The position numbers and the translations under genes are program-made. Positions 1 through 14,005 of a stretch of DNA of 64,000 nucleotides are shown here, piece after piece. The notes below the pieces were generated by a model. It was not told the origin of the DNA, ran no database searches, and worked only from the letters and a program-made list of their open reading frames with translations. Source of the DNA: Siphonodentalium dalli (lineage: Eukaryota > Mollusca > Scaphopoda > Gadilida > Siphonodentaliidae); the NCBI GenBank assembly GCA_032622095.1, contig CP136063.1, forward strand, positions 12,381,814 to 12,445,813, written 5' to 3'. Every line of letters starts with the position of its first letter. The stretch's first letter is position 1.

Positions 1-1
1 G

Positions 2-1774
2 AGGTATTTAAGAATTATTGGTGATGGTGATAGTAGTGCTTTTGCGAGAATTAGAGAGGAAGTTAAAGATTGGGGTAAAGACGTACAAAAGTTGGAATGT
101 GCCAATCATGCCTGTAAATGTTTACGTGGAAAACTTGAAAATCTTGTGTCAGACAACCCATCTTATAAAGGTCAAAATAATTTGACAAAATTGATGAGAA
201 TGAAAATTGTTGCTAGTGTGCGAAAAACAATAAAGAAATGGTCAGAGATGTATCTTGAGAGCAATAAGAAGGATTGTGTCCAGTCATTAGGGAAAGCTAT
301 CAGGAATGCTGCTAAACATGTGTTTGGGGATCATTCCAACTGTTCTGATGTGAGTTGCACTCGAAAATCCCAATCTGATAGACCTGCTAGTACTGGTACA
401 TGTACTACTAGCAATGATACTAGTACAGGAAATATAAAGGATGTTTCATCAGATGATCCATGTCAGGCTGTTGTTGCTGCTCAAGTTGAATTCTGGAATC
501 AGATAGATGTTGTATCAGATGATGGGGTGGAATATGATGGTTATGCAGCCCTTAAAAATAAAAACCTAATGAATGACCTCCATAAACTTCTTGATCATTT
601 GGCCTCAAAATCTGCAGCCCTTATCCAGAATAGCACCACCAACCTTGCTGAAAACTGGATGATGATTAGAACAAAGTTTGATGGAGGAAAGATGTTCAAC
701 AGGACTAATCGGGGTTCTTGGCATACGAGATGCTATGGTGCTGGCTTGAGGAAGAATTTGGGTGTTAAATGGGGCCCAGTCACATGGGAAAAGATTTTTG
801 GAACAGATGCTGGTTTCCATTTTGACAAAGAATATGAAAAGCGAGAAAAACATCTAAAACGCAGCTTTAAGAGCCAGAACCAGCCCAAGGTGCAGGAAAA
901 CAGGAGAAAAAGGAAATTTGCTGCTGCCAAAGATGGTACCACGAAGAAAGCGAGATTGGAGTATGGGCCTGAGGCATTGGAGGTTTTGGATGATATTGAA
1001 GAGGTTGAACTTTCTCAGTGTTGTGAAGATTTTGTGAAAAAACATATTAATATCTCTCCTGAATCTATGTCATCAATTGAGAGGAATACTAAGGCTCAGT
1101 CTGCTAGTGGTCTTTGGGCAGAAGAACGTCGGATAAGGTTGACTTCATCAAATTTTGGAGAAATTGCCAAGAGAAATACATCATTGAAGGTTGAGCTTTT
1201 TGTAAAGAGGTTGCTTTATTCAACATTTCATGGCAACAGGATTACTCGAAAAGGTCTAATTTTGGAGAAGTCAGCAACACAAGAATACATTAACCAACAC
1301 AAATTACTTAATGACATTTGCTCAGTTGAATCAATGGGTCTTTCTATTTCTTCTGCTTTTCCACACTTGGCAGCAAGTACAGATGGTCTTGTAGTTAGTT
1401 CCTCTAGAGGCAAAGGACTCTTAGAGATCAAGCATGTTTTGTTGACCAAGCAGAAAAGTTTTCAGGAAGCATGTTCTTCAGTCAGCAATTTCCCTCTTGA
1501 ATTTATTGATGGTAAATTCAATCTGAAAAGAAATCACAATTTTTTTTATCAAATTCAAGGGCAGTTAAACATTTTTAATCTTCCATGGCTTGATCTTGTT
1601 GTTAGGAGGATAAATCCTTATGAAATATTTATAGAACATATTCAGAGGGATGGGGAATTTTGGCTTAATAAAATGGTTCCAAAATTGAATGCATTCTATC
1701 AAAAAGTTATTTTGCCTGAACTCTCAAATCCAAGGTATGGCAAAGTACCTGGAATCAGGGAACCAGGAAGTTGG
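2..1774 (+). CDS. Mutator-like transposase tail plus YqaJ-type nuclease, exon with 5' end outside window
   Basis: The frame is open from the first complete codon at position 2, so the start lies upstream. Counting from that codon, residues 1 to about 285 match the C-terminal part of the Mutator-like transposase domain of invertebrate genomes (GDGDSS at 7-12, ECANHACKC at 32-40). A basic, nuclear-signal-like stretch follows (RRKRK at 301-305, KKAR at 315-318). Residues about 370-570 look like a YqaJ/lambda-exonuclease fold: TSSNFG at 381-386, E422 in the G-x3-E motif, D461 in TDG, E475 and K477 in LEIK, and QIQGQL at 517-522. The metal-binding D/E/K set is therefore intact, so a DNA nuclease activity is plausible. 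The frame runs to a stop at 1778-1780, but GTATAA at 1775 reads as a splice donor and the next exon continues in phase. No frame breaks are seen. The gene is probably transposon-derived or a domesticated mobile gene; the domain family is known, its role is inferred. Confidence 0.82.
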
Positions 1775-2546
1775 GTATAAAACATTAATAATACTATTAA
1801 GAGGTAGATGCTTCATGACAAAAACTGTAGATGGAATTAACATTTTGAACATTCATTCTGGAATTCATAAATAAAAATAAAATAAAAAAATATTCATGAG
1901 TCACAGCAGAATACAACTTTACTAGTATTTATATGATTTGAATTCCATTTACATATATGGGCAGCAGGTAGCTTTAACACTATAGCACATGCTATGGGAT
2001 TATACTTGTAGATACCGATATTGTGTCTTTGGTTTAATTTAACATCAATTATTTTTATTCTCCGTGATTTAGTGAAACTGTCATGCAATTTGACATGAAG
2101 CCTCTTCCTTTCTTTCAATAGAATGTTTTTATAAATGTTAATTTATGGATTCTCTTCCGGAACTGAATACGAATAGTTCAAAACATTTCATTGAATTCTT
2201 CCGCTTACATGTAGTAGTAGAACTCATTATGGTTTGATAATGTATTTATATATCCATCGAGGAACGTCCACTGTTGATCTAAATGTTTTACTTCAAGTTG
2301 GTTTTATCGTACACCAAATATCAGATAAATACTTTTAACTATCAGCTGGTACATGTATTTAGTCAGTTCAGACACTGTTATATTTTTCATTATGATATAT
2401 CATTACTGTCTCAATAAATGGATATGGTTATGAATTTGCAAAGACACATGTAGCTATCCAACCTTGTGCTATACATTGTGATTGTTAATTTAACAGCTGA
2501 TAACCAACATGTGTTATAATATACTTACGATTCATATATATTTCAG
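1775..2546 (+). other. Predicted phase-0 intron
   Basis: It begins GTATAA directly after a complete TGG codon and ends in an AT-rich tract followed by TTTCAG. Removing it joins two long open frames without a shift. The stretch is AT-rich and holds no convincing gene; the small frames at 1689-1874 and 1894-2118 have no recognisable features. Confidence 0.6.
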
Positions 2547-2918
2547 TTTGAAGATAACAAAGTGAAAGTCCCCATTCTCAGACGAAGATCATCAAGAAGG
2601 CCTGATCAATCACCTGAACCAGAGGCATCTCCTGCACCCACTGTCTCCACTCTGTCATCTTGTTCCAATCAAGCAAGTACTTCATCTGGAAGAACTAGAA
2701 TCCAGCACTTTCTTAATCGTAATATATCACACGAGTGGGTTGATGACACTGGTGCATTGACATGGTATCAGGGCAGAGTATTGTCGCTAGTCAGTGGTGT
2801 GGATGGCCGGGAAGGAGCTATCTATGAGATCTATTATGATGAGCATGAAGACGTGTTTGAGGTAGACCATCTTGTGGAAGACTACAGGTCCAACTCTGTC
2901 AGATTTATTGATCTTTAA
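2547..2918 (+). CDS. C-terminal exon with Tudor/chromo-like module
   Basis: This 123-codon exon follows a TTTCAG acceptor and ends with TAA at 2916-2918. Its first half is Ser/Pro/Arg-rich and probably disordered (LRRRSSRRPD at residues 11-20). Its second half has the aromatic and acidic pattern of a small Tudor-like barrel: SHEW at 61-64, WYQGRV at 73-78, YEIYYDEHED at 93-102. Similar tails occur in other invertebrate transposon-derived proteins, where they could bind methylated histone tails. In phase it is the natural end of the upstream transposase-nuclease exon. A separate short gene is possible, but there is no in-frame ATG near its start, so an internal or terminal exon fits better. 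Domain assignment is by pattern only. Confidence 0.6.
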   Translation, partial: FEDNKVKVPILRRRSSRRPDQSPEPEASPAPTVSTLSSCSNQASTSSGRTRIQHFLNRNISHEWVDDTGALTWYQGRVLSLVSGVDGREGAIYEIYYDEHEDVFEVDHLVEDYRSNSVRFIDL

Positions 2919-4120
2919 AGGTGAGATTGTGTTCTTTCTTCTTAGCATCTTAGTTTAACCTTTAATTTTTATTTATGCAACATGAATCCTTGCTGATTCA
3001 TCATTACCTTCTTACCATCAGATAGACTGTTGTCTTTAATTATCTTGTTTGAACTTAACTTGTCACTTTATGGATATTATTTGATTTAATTATCCAATAA
3101 TAATAATTAATCTGCACTTCACCTTTCTGCTATATAGTGATACTGGCAGAATTATTGTTGAGATATCAGCATGTTCATCTCAATTAGAACAACACTAGAT
3201 CTTTATCTAACGGTATATCATAATTTTTTATGTTTTTTTCCATTTGGCTTATATGTAATTATAACATTTATATTTCATTCTGATTTTTCAGATCTGCTGC
3301 TGATGCTGCATGCTTATTTATTTAAATTATTTATTAACACATCATGGTGTTTAAAATTACTGCCAAAGCTACTGATGTCACAGTGCCACAGATACCATTA
3401 TACCAGGTAACTATTAATATTCATTTTAAGCCCACGTTGCTAAAAAAAAAGAAGTGTGTCAACTGTTAGTTGGCATGTGTATTGTCCATATTTCATCTTC
3501 AATAAGTCCCTAGCATAGCCAGATCACCAGTCGAGTCAGATGGTATATTATCTACATACAGTTCATTTGTTCATCATCAGTTCCTTTAATGCCAGAGTGG
3601 CATGCACTCTATCATTAAACTCATAATTAACATTCAAATGAATAATTTCAGGTAATTATGACACACTTGCTGCTAATCCAGTGCAAACTGCTTTGAAGAA
3701 TCATTACTATATTGTGCTTCCATACTTTCTACATGCTCATGTAGTTCCAGCAATGTGAATTTTGCTAAAAGTAAACAATGATAAACATCTTATTTCAGCC
3801 TGTTTCATTATATTTTGTCTGCTGTACTATAGCGCATGCCCTGATATAGATTCAGCCTTTTATAATGGTACTTTCCTTCTCAAATTCCAGGATTCTACCA
3901 ATTAGAAATCTGTCTTTGAATATTTGTTGCATATTTTCGGACACATTCACATCAAAAGTCACCAAAGTGGAAAATAAGGTTAGTTATTCAGTCATACTAT
4001 GTCCAATTGTTGTATACACTTGCTGCTGTTAGAAATATGTGCCAAAAATACCCCTAGTGGTCCTATATTGCATGTACTAATTTTTTTTTTGTCACCTATT
4101 GTCACCACATCCAATAGACC
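2919..4120. other. AT-rich intergenic or 3' UTR sequence
   Basis: A strong donor-like AAAG/GTGAGA lies at 2917-2926, immediately after the stop codon, which suggests an intron in the 3' UTR. Otherwise only AT-rich sequence without supported genes is seen; the 79-codon frame at 3171-3410 has no recognisable feature. Confidence 0.4.
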
Positions 4121-4648
4121 TTAAAGATGGATTATCTCTTTAAATAACAAATGTTAAATAGTTGCGCGGGTATAAAATAATAGATACGAACTGAAGACCC
4201 CTGTCCGGAAAAGCTTCTATCAATTAATATTGATTTTATTTCGAATATTAAATCGGGCCCGTTTATGCTACTATTTTTAGAACCGACCATTCGGATGAGA
4301 CCGTATTGCGATATAGAGCACTGGGCTGTTCCTATGGCTACGCAACGAATGTCAAATGTCACAGATTGGTTGTTTGTATTGTTGTGTTCCACAGATATAA
4401 GCGATAATGAGTATAATTAACGTTTATTTGTGACAACATTGCAGAATATAAGTTCTGGTCTCTGTTAACAGTAACAACTATTGTTCGTTAGCTGAACAAA
4501 CACACCTTTTTAAACCAGAAAATATTCGAAATAAAATTAATATTAATCGATAGAAGCATTACCGGACAGGAGTCTTCGATTCAAATCTAATATGTTATAC
4601 CCCGGTAACTATATAATACATGTGTACAAAGAGATAATCCACCTTTAA
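4121..4648. mobile_element. TTAA-flanked long-TIR MITE, copy A
   Basis: This 528-bp element starts TTAAAGATGGATTATCTC and ends with the near-complement, GAGATAATCCACCTTTAA. The arms stay complementary for roughly 130 bp, including an inner block around TATTTCGAATATT, so the element can fold on itself. TTAA stands at both ends, consistent with a TTAA target duplication as in piggyBac-like transposons. It has no transposase gene. It abuts an antisense reverse-transcriptase fragment. Confidence 0.8.
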
Positions 4649-5560
<912 letters not shown>

Positions 5561-6700
5561 AAAGGGGCTCTATTTTAGGAGTTAGTTCAATCGGTCACCA
5601 GGAAAATGTCCACGTGTTGCCTGTTGTGGGGGACTACAGTGCGGTCCATGCAAGGGTGGATGTTATTTCTGAAAGTGTTGCAATGTTTTTCTATTCATGG
5701 TTTTAATTGAACTAAGCTTGAAATTACCATAAACTGAACAATCAAACTACAGATGACAGTTTATGTCATGTTGGCATTATTTTCCTTCAAAATCTCAGTA
5801 ATATATATATTATTCCACATCGCCACACAAGATTTTGGAAAATAATATTATTTTCGAAAAAAATGATTTAAGGGTTTTTTGGACAAATATTTGCTTTCGT
5901 TTCAATTTATTTCTGAAACTGGTGGCACACAGCTTGTAATCTCCCTAATAAATTCCTTGTGTTAAAGCGCAGTAATTTTCTAGAATAAACTGGGAAGTCA
6001 AATTGCCATATCAAAACTTCATTTAGTGCCTCTAATAGATTATTGTTTGTAATAAAATATAACCCTCCCCATAAAATGGGAAAATTGTCATTTTTTTGCA
6101 GTTTGGTTAATAAGACGCTTGCTATGTAACATAACATGAACATACACCCGTACCCGATCTCACGGTGTTCACAGTGTCATTGAAGGGTCAAGTTAATACC
6201 GAGCTGTAGCTTTAAACCAAACATTTGGAATGCATACAAATTATTTTAAAGACGCCGCCGCATGCAATAAGCGCAATCAGACCATACGAATGTGAAAATT
6301 TATATTTAGTTGTATGATTCAAAACTCAAGTTTGAACAACTTCTGTATGTCTAAACGTTCATACAACAACTGAAAACAGTTAACTTTCATAGTTTCGTAA
6401 AGTAATATAATCCTGAGTTATAGGATTTACACTTACAACAAGCACTGAACTGTAAATATTATTTTGCTTTGTGAAAAAGTTATTTTTGGCCATCATTCAT
6501 CGTTATCAGCTTAAAATAACCATAAACCGAAAACTCGAACTAGCTATCACAAGTTATGGCTTTATGGCATTACTAATCGTCATTATGTTAAAATAAAGAT
6601 TCCATATGTCGTAGCTACAACACAATCTCTAATAGTTATACTGATTTCGAAAAATACGCAATGAAGTGCATTTTTAGGGCCAAAATCAGCTTTTGATTCA
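5561..6700. other. Gene-free part of duplicated unit 1
   Basis: AT-rich sequence repeated at 8495-9654. The minus-strand frame at 5907-6143 is kept in both units (as 8858-9094) with a single residue change, but it has no recognised domain and may simply reflect recent duplication. Confidence 0.4.
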
Positions 6701-7228
6701 TTAAAGATGGATTATCTCTTTAAATAACAAATTTTAAATAGTTGCGTGGGTATAAAATAATAGATATGAACTGAAGACCTATGTCCGGAAAAGCTTCTAT
6801 CAATTAATATTGATTTTATTTCGAATATTAAATCGGGCCCATTTATGTTACTATTTTTAGAACCGACCATTCAGATGAGACCGTATTGCGAAATAGATCA
6901 CTGGGCTGTTCCTACGGCTACGCATCGAATGTCAAATGTCACAGGTTGGTTGTTTGTATTGTTTTGTTCCACATATATAAGCGATAATGAGTATAATTAA
7001 CGTTTATTTGTGACAAAATTGCACAATATAATTTCTGGTCTCTGTTAACAGTAACCACTATTGTTCGTTAGCTGAACAAACACACCTTTTTAGACCAGAA
7101 AATATTCGAAATAAAATTAATGTTAATCAATAGAAGCATTTCCGGACAGGAGTCTTCGATTCAAATCTAATATTTTATACCCCGGTATCTATATAATACA
7201 TGTTTACAAAGAGATAATCCACCTTTAA
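6701..7228. mobile_element. TTAA-flanked long-TIR MITE, copy B
   Basis: A full-length 528-bp member of the same family as copy A, with TTAA at both edges. Copy C at 9655-10182 has the same flanks, so this insertion predates the 3.0-kb duplication. Confidence 0.85.
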
Positions 7229-7320
7229 TGTTTTCTAACTGATACTGCCCGCTTTGTAATTTTCCGAAAAATTCCTGATATCATACCGTAATAATTTGCT
7301 GCATTTAACTGGAGATTACA

Positions 7321-7611
7321 GTGATTCAATTGAAATGTAGACGAGTCCTCTCAAATCAATACCCAATTGCCAAAAAAAAAGAATGTCTGAAATTGAAAGA
7401 TGAGAATCGGCGGAAAGCTTCCGTTTCTGGTCTGGAGTCGTTTTCAGTTGCTCTGGATGTTCGTCGATCATCTTATGTGTCTGACTTACCAGCGTGGTTC
7501 ACGACATTCCGTGAAGAATATGGAATTCACCTTAAAGATCTCAACATAAGATTGCATAAGAGTTGTTTCTCCAATCTCAGTCTAGCAGCCAAGTACCGGA
7601 TTTTGCCCTAA
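7321..7611 (+). CDS. Unknown 96-codon open frame, unit 1
   Basis: This frame begins with GTG; an upstream stop at 7306-7308 limits it and there is no internal ATG. A splice acceptor (TTACAG at 7316-7321) is possible, which would make it an exon. The product would be basic and soluble, with an SVSGLESFSVALDV stretch and an aromatic LPAWFTTFREEYG patch; no family was recognised. The sister frame at 10275-10565 differs by two amino-acid changes and no stop. Both being open is weak support because the duplication is recent. Confidence 0.25.
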   Translation: MIQLKCRRVLSNQYPIAKKKECLKLKDENRRKASVSGLESFSVALDVRRSSYVSDLPAWFTTFREEYGIHLKDLNIRLHKSCFSNLSLAAKYRILP

Positions 7612-7885
7612 CCCAAAATTCTCTGTTAAAGATTTTTTCTCGGCGGATAATTCATAAGTATCTCGGCAAATGTTTTCCGGTTGATGTGCTCTTGTAACCC
7701 TTGAGGAAATTTAAATATTCAAGATTGCAACAACCTACCCAAAACGGCATATGGCCATATGGGTGTGATCATGGTTTATTCAGTAACATAGGTTGGAAAT
7801 CACGTTAGAACGTTGGTTTATGTACATATGTTCACACCATATCACACACATGTTAACATCTTACTGTTATAGGATTATACAAAAT

Positions 7886-8494
<609 letters not shown>

Positions 8495-9654
8495 CCAGTC
8501 GCCAAGTCTGAAAAGGGGCTCTATTTTAGGAGTTAGTTCAATCGGTCACCAGGAAAATGTCCACGTGTTGCCTGTTGTGGGGGACTACAGTGCGGTCCAT
8601 GCAAGGGTGGATGTTATTTCTGAAAGTGTTGCAATGTTTTTCTATTCATGGTTTTAATTGAACTAAGCTTGAAATTACCATAAACTGAACAATCAAACTA
8701 CAGATGACAGTTTATGTCATGTTGGCATTATTTTCCTTCAAAATCTCAGTAATATATATATTATTCCACATCGCCACACAAGATTTTGGAAAATAATATT
8801 ATTTTCGAAAAAAATGATTTAAGGGTTTTTTGGACAAATATTTGCTTTCGTTTCAATTTATTTCTGAAACTGGTGGCACACAGCTTGTAATCTCCCTAAT
8901 AAATTCCTTGTGTTAAAGCGCAGTAATTTTCTAGAATAAACTGGGAAGTCAAATTGCCATATCAAAACTTCATTTAGTGCCTCTAATAGATTATTGTTTG
9001 TAATAAAATATAACCCTCCCCATAAAATGGGAAAATTGTCATTTTTTTGCAGTTTGGTTAATAAGACGCTTGTTATGTAACATAACATGAACATACACCC
9101 GTACCCGATCTCACCGTGTTCACAGTGTCATTGAAGGGTCAAGTTAATACCGAGCTGTAGCTTTAAACCAAACATTTGGAATGCATACAAATTATTTTAA
9201 AGACGCCGCCGCCGCATGCAATAAGCGCAATCAGACCATACGAATGTGAAAATTTATATTTAGTTGTATGATTCAAAACTCAAGTTTGAACAACTTCTGT
9301 ATGTCTAAACGTTCATACAACAACTGAAAACAGTTAACTTTCATAGTTTCGTAAAGTAATATAATCCTGAGTTATAGGATTTACACTTACAACAAGCACT
9401 GAACTGGAAATATTATTTTGCTTTGTGAAAAAGTTATTTTTGGCCATCATTCATCGTTATCAGCTTAAAATAACCATAAACCGAAAACTCGAACTAGCTA
9501 TCACAAGTTATGGCTTTATGGCATTACTAATCGTCATTATGTTAAAATAAAGATTCCATATGTCGTAGCTACAACACAATCTCTAATAGTTATACTGATT
9601 TCGAAAAATACGCAATGAAGTGCATTTTTAGGGCCAAAATCAGCTTTTGATTCA
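8495..9654. other. Gene-free part of duplicated unit 2
   Basis: Copy of 5561-6700 with scattered substitutions; no gene is supported. Confidence 0.4.
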
Positions 9655-10182
9655 TTAAAGATGGATTATCTCTTTAAATAACAAATTTTAAATAGTTGCG
9701 TGGGTATAAAATAATAGATATGAACTGAAGACCTATGTCCGGAAAAGCTTCTATCAATTAATATTGATTTTATTTCGAATATTAAATCGGGCCCATTTAT
9801 GTTACTATTTTTAGAACCGACCATTCAGATGAGACCGTATTGCGAAATAGATCACTGGGCTGTTCCTACGGCTACGCATCGAATGTCAAATGTCACAGGT
9901 TGGTTGTTTGTATTGTTTTGTTCCACAGATATAAGCGATAATGAGTATAATTAACGTTTATTTGTGACAAAATTGCACAATATAATTTCTGGTCTCTGTT
10001 AACAGTAACCACTATTGTTCGTTAGCTGAACAAACACACCTTTTTAGACCAGAAAATATTCGAAATAAAATTAATATTAATCAATAGAAGCATTTCCGGA
10101 CAGGAGTCTTCGATTCAAATCTAATATTTTATACCCCGGTATCTATATAATACATGTTTACAAAGAGATAATCCACCTTTAA
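9655..10182. mobile_element. TTAA-flanked long-TIR MITE, copy C
   Basis: A 528-bp member nearly identical to copy B and carried along by the 3.0-kb duplication; it is not an independent insertion. Confidence 0.85.
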
Positions 10183-10274
10183 TGTTTTCTAACTGATACT
10201 GCCCGCTTTGTAATTTTCCGAAAAATTCCTGATATCATACCGTAATAATTTGCTGCATTTAACTGGAGATTACA

Positions 10275-10565
10275 GTGATTCAATTGAAATGTAGACGAGT
10301 CCTCTCAAATCAATACCCAATTGCCAAAAAAAAAGAATGTCTGAAATTGAAAGATGAGAATCTGCGGAAAGCTTCCGTTTCTGGTCTGGAGTCGTTTTCA
10401 GTTGCTCTGGATGTTCGTCGATCATCTTATGTGTCTGACTTACCAGCGTGGTTCACGACATTCCGTGAAGAATATGGAATTCACCTTAAAGATCTCAACA
10501 TAAGATTGTATAAGAGTTGTTTCTCCAATCTCAGTCTAGCAGCCAAGTACCGGATTTTGCCCTAA
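10275..10565 (+). CDS. Unknown 96-codon open frame, unit 2
   Basis: Sister of the frame at 7321-7611, also beginning at GTG after a possible TTACAG acceptor. Two residues differ (Arg to Leu and His to Tyr). No domain is recognised and no partner exon is evident. Confidence 0.25.
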   Translation: MIQLKCRRVLSNQYPIAKKKECLKLKDENLRKASVSGLESFSVALDVRRSSYVSDLPAWFTTFREEYGIHLKDLNIRLYKSCFSNLSLAAKYRILP

Positions 10566-11009
10566 CCCAAAATTCCCTGTTAAAGATTTTTTCTCGGCGG
10601 ATAATTCATAAGTATCTCGGCAAATGTTTTCCGGTTGATGTGCTCTTGTAACCCTTGGGGAAATTTAAATATTCAAGATTGCAACAACCTACCCAAAACG
10701 GCATATGGCCATATGGGTGTGATCATGGTTTATTCAGTAACATAGGTTGGAAATCACGTTAGAACGTTGGTTTATGTACATATGTTCACACCATATCACA
10801 CACATGTTAACATCTTACTGTTATAGGATTATACAAAATGGCGGCCAAAGTGGCCGTCGTACAATCTACACTTACATGTTACGAAAATGTACACTTTTGA
10901 AACATGACTCAATGGTGACACCCAATATGATACGTGTCACGTGTTCGCATCTACATCTGGAACACAAATAGGTCAAGTATGTCGAAATGCTTAATACAAT
11001 TTCGTTACA

Positions 11010-12860
11010 ATGAAGCTTGCAATAGGAACGAAAAAGTGCACTGGAAATGCCGGTGTGTCGCTCCATATAGACACCCTTGAGGAGATGATTTTTGTTTTCT
11101 TCGCAGATGGACACATGCATTATTCCAGATATGCATTATATTACCTGCGGTCAATGAAATCACTACCGCGTGATGTTCAGAAGCCATTCATGAAGGGTGA
11201 GCACACTATGCATCACCGCAGTGGCATTTTAATGGCATTTGGAGTGACATGGCGATTGAGAACACCTTCATGCGGTATGGTCATGTATGCTCAGGTATAA
11301 TCCCCATCACGCTGAAACCAGAGAGTGTTCGCACATGTGTATACAGTTTGAATACTTGCAATTGCCTGATATACGATTTGGATAGTATGCGAGAGAATGG
11401 AGGCGAATGCACTCAGACATGTCATAAAGTATCAAGTTCAAGAATAAAGGTTGACAAGGCTGATCGAGTTTCACTAAACCATAAGCTGGAGATGTGCATT
11501 CACTCACTTGATCCGGGGCAGCATCCACAAGAGATCGCTAATGTGGAGTCCGGACAAATGACTACCCATTCACCCGCCAATGTAGATACGGCCATGGAAC
11601 TTGGACGAGAACAGATGATAAAATTCGAAAAAGGTTGGCCGTCCAGTTTCCATAATACAATAAGCCGGAGCGTGAAATCAATTACAATAGCTAGTAGACA
11701 TATAAACATTGGCAACGTACAAATGTTTGACACATAAGTGATTTATGCGAGGGCAACGAGGTTAAAGAATAGTACGATGAGATTGGATATTGATGACATC
11801 CTTTCGTATGAGCTACCACCCTATCCGCCTTCAATGTTTGAGTCTAACGGACATATGGGGAAGCAAAGTCCAAATCAAATCTGAAGAATGCGCTGCGTGT
11901 AGACATCATAGCTGACATACCAAAGGGCGGTGTCAGCCATGCCATCTTCCTAGACGGCTGTGCAATATTATGACAGTACGATGGCCATCGCTTGGGGTAG
12001 TGAAATATTTCTTCGATTAATTTCGGCTTATATACTTGCAACGCTAACAAAGAAATAAGATGTATACTTGATAGGTAAATAAACATCAAAGAATCGATGC
12101 GATTAGCCCGATGTAAAGGGGCCAGCAGATTCTTCACATCGAGCAAAACACGCGGCTACCCCCACACAAAGTTATCCTGACATTGAATGACAAAGCACAT
12201 CTTATGGGCATGAGTGTTAATGATCTCCAGGTGCACCAGGAGGAATGTTTTGCCAATACAAATAAACGACTGGAAAGAATCCCATTCCTATAGAAATTAA
12301 TAAGGGCATATGTACATGTATATATGGGCGTGATCTCAGATCGACCCATGAATAAGAAGATACTCTTATTGTTCAGCGGGTTGCGAGAGTAGCAGCCCAA
12401 ACATCGTTAGTTGTGGCAGGTGACACCGACCTATTTGTAGTGCTACATTTTCTTTATCACGGTGATTTATCCGGCCATATAGTGGTGGTAGCACCGGCAA
12501 AGGGACGAAAAACAATAAACATCAATGAAACGCTCAAAGCTCACATGAATATCGCTCGTGACCTTTTAGCAACGCATGAACTCACAGGATGTGACACTCT
12601 CGCGGCTCTACCTGGTATAGGAAAATGTTCTATTCTTAAGATTCTCAAAGTTGGAAGTCACAATCTAACATAGATTGGTGTGCCACTGTTTCAATAGACA
12701 CAGTTGTAGATGTGGCTAAACCATATATTTTGGATTGCTATGGACAACCAAATTGCCAGTCAACCACAGATGCTCGACGGAAGCGCCAAAACTGAATTAT
12801 CTACCTCCAACCGACGATGCATTAATGGAAAAAAATATTAAACGCGCACACTTACAAGTA
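11010..12860 (+). pseudogene. Decayed multicopy invertebrate gene with PIN-like C-terminal part
   Basis: Several frames in order reproduce a large protein family I recognise as widespread and multicopy in marine invertebrate genomes. First comes an LEEMIFVFFADGH-like block (11070-11120), then a frameshift near 11235. A long stretch follows from 11249 with YGH, GIIPITLKPESV and LDPGQHPQ motifs. A stop at 11735-11737 is read through by further homology (SYELPPYPPSMFE), then IFLDGCA, then several breaks. A MAGDTDLFVVLHF and ELTGCDTLAALPGIGK pair follows (12413-12650), with acidic residues spaced as in PIN/FEN-type nucleases, and a terminal KRAHLQ (near 12840-12860). Frameshifts and stops make it non-functional. 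The PIN assignment is by motif only. A shorter sister lies at 34936-35671. Confidence 0.6.
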
Positions 12861-13181
12861 TGAAAGTATAAAAGGGTAAGGGAGGGTTAATTACTGAACA
12901 TTGTTCAATTGATATAGCATTTTGATATAAGCTGCGTACGCAGACATGCCACGAGGTGTAGAATAAGGGCACATTATATGTTAAACAACCAATTTGAAGG
13001 GTTGGTGATAGAACGTTTCTTAATAACATCTCTATTCATAGTTCATCTAAATTCCGCCTACAAACAAATACAAAACAAAAGTTTAAGAGACCGCTACTAC
13101 AATCCACTAGAAGTCAATATGTTCAAATTGCACAAAGGAGTAACGTGTGAACTCGTTAATAACATAGCATTCCGATTTATG
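12861..13181. other. Sequence with one unassigned open frame
   Basis: A 79-codon plus-strand frame (12978-13217, ATG start) has no recognised domain and runs into the dispersed repeat that follows. Nothing else is supported. Confidence 0.3.
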
Positions 13182-13490
13182 TCACGTAAAATAACAAAGC
13201 AGTTTAAACAACAATAGAACTAACAGCGCGTAGTGCGCTAAGGGTTAACGCGGGAATTCCTGTTCCAAGTTGGCATCTACTTATCATCGTTGCTAACAAG
13301 CCATGGATCAATAAAGCCGAGTCACGGATCTAACCGTGAAGTCTTAACGCGATACGTGAATATATATATATCGACGAGATTTTGGCTCTATTAGACCACC
13401 TCAATACGTATTGTCCAACATACCCAAGTACTTTTCTAATCATATCGTTCTGGTATGAAATTATCCAAGTACCTTTTTATCTATGATTCG
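13182..13490. repeat. Dispersed repeat, copy 1
   Basis: About 300 bp, including GGGTTAACGCGGGAATTCCT, is repeated in the same orientation at 55306-55603 with moderate divergence. Function is unknown. Confidence 0.75.
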
Positions 13491-14005
13491 GTCCAGCGTG
13501 GAAAAAGTTTGAAATCTGTACAATAGCAAAATCCTAGCATATAGACTGGCCTCAAGCTTCCCAATGTTGAAAATTTTAAACCTGATACCTCCACTTAGGT
13601 CAGCTTTAGGTAGAAAAATTTCCAACTGATGACCATTTCAGTCCACAATTTTGACCAAATGCAGGAATATATTATTTTCTTAAATTAACTAGCACTTTTG
13701 ATTGACCTCGTGGGAGGGACACAATCTTTCTAAATGTTAGAAATTTCCAATATGAAACCCCACTGATGGCGATTTCAGTCTAACTGTTGACCGAAAGTAT
13801 GGAAATGTTCAAATGTTGGTCAAAAACAACAAATTTATCTGTAGTAATTATTTGGAAAATCAAACTACAAGGATACGTTTAGCCTATTGTTGGCGTGAGA
13901 TTTCAAACTAATGTTGTGTCAAGTATGAAATTTCCAACTGTTACAGAAGTTGGGGTGAGACACCCCCAGAACACCATGTCGACACGTCTCTGAACTCGTG
14001 TATAC
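13491..14005. other. No gene seen
   Basis: Low-complexity, diverged tandem phrases built on 'aaatttccaa' and 'ttgaccaaa' words suggest an old degenerate repeat. No coding support. Confidence 0.3.

Noticed and set aside
4132-4392. 86-codon minus-strand frame, and a similar one near 18746-19132
   Set aside because: They lie inside MITEs, whose other copies have stops at the same positions.
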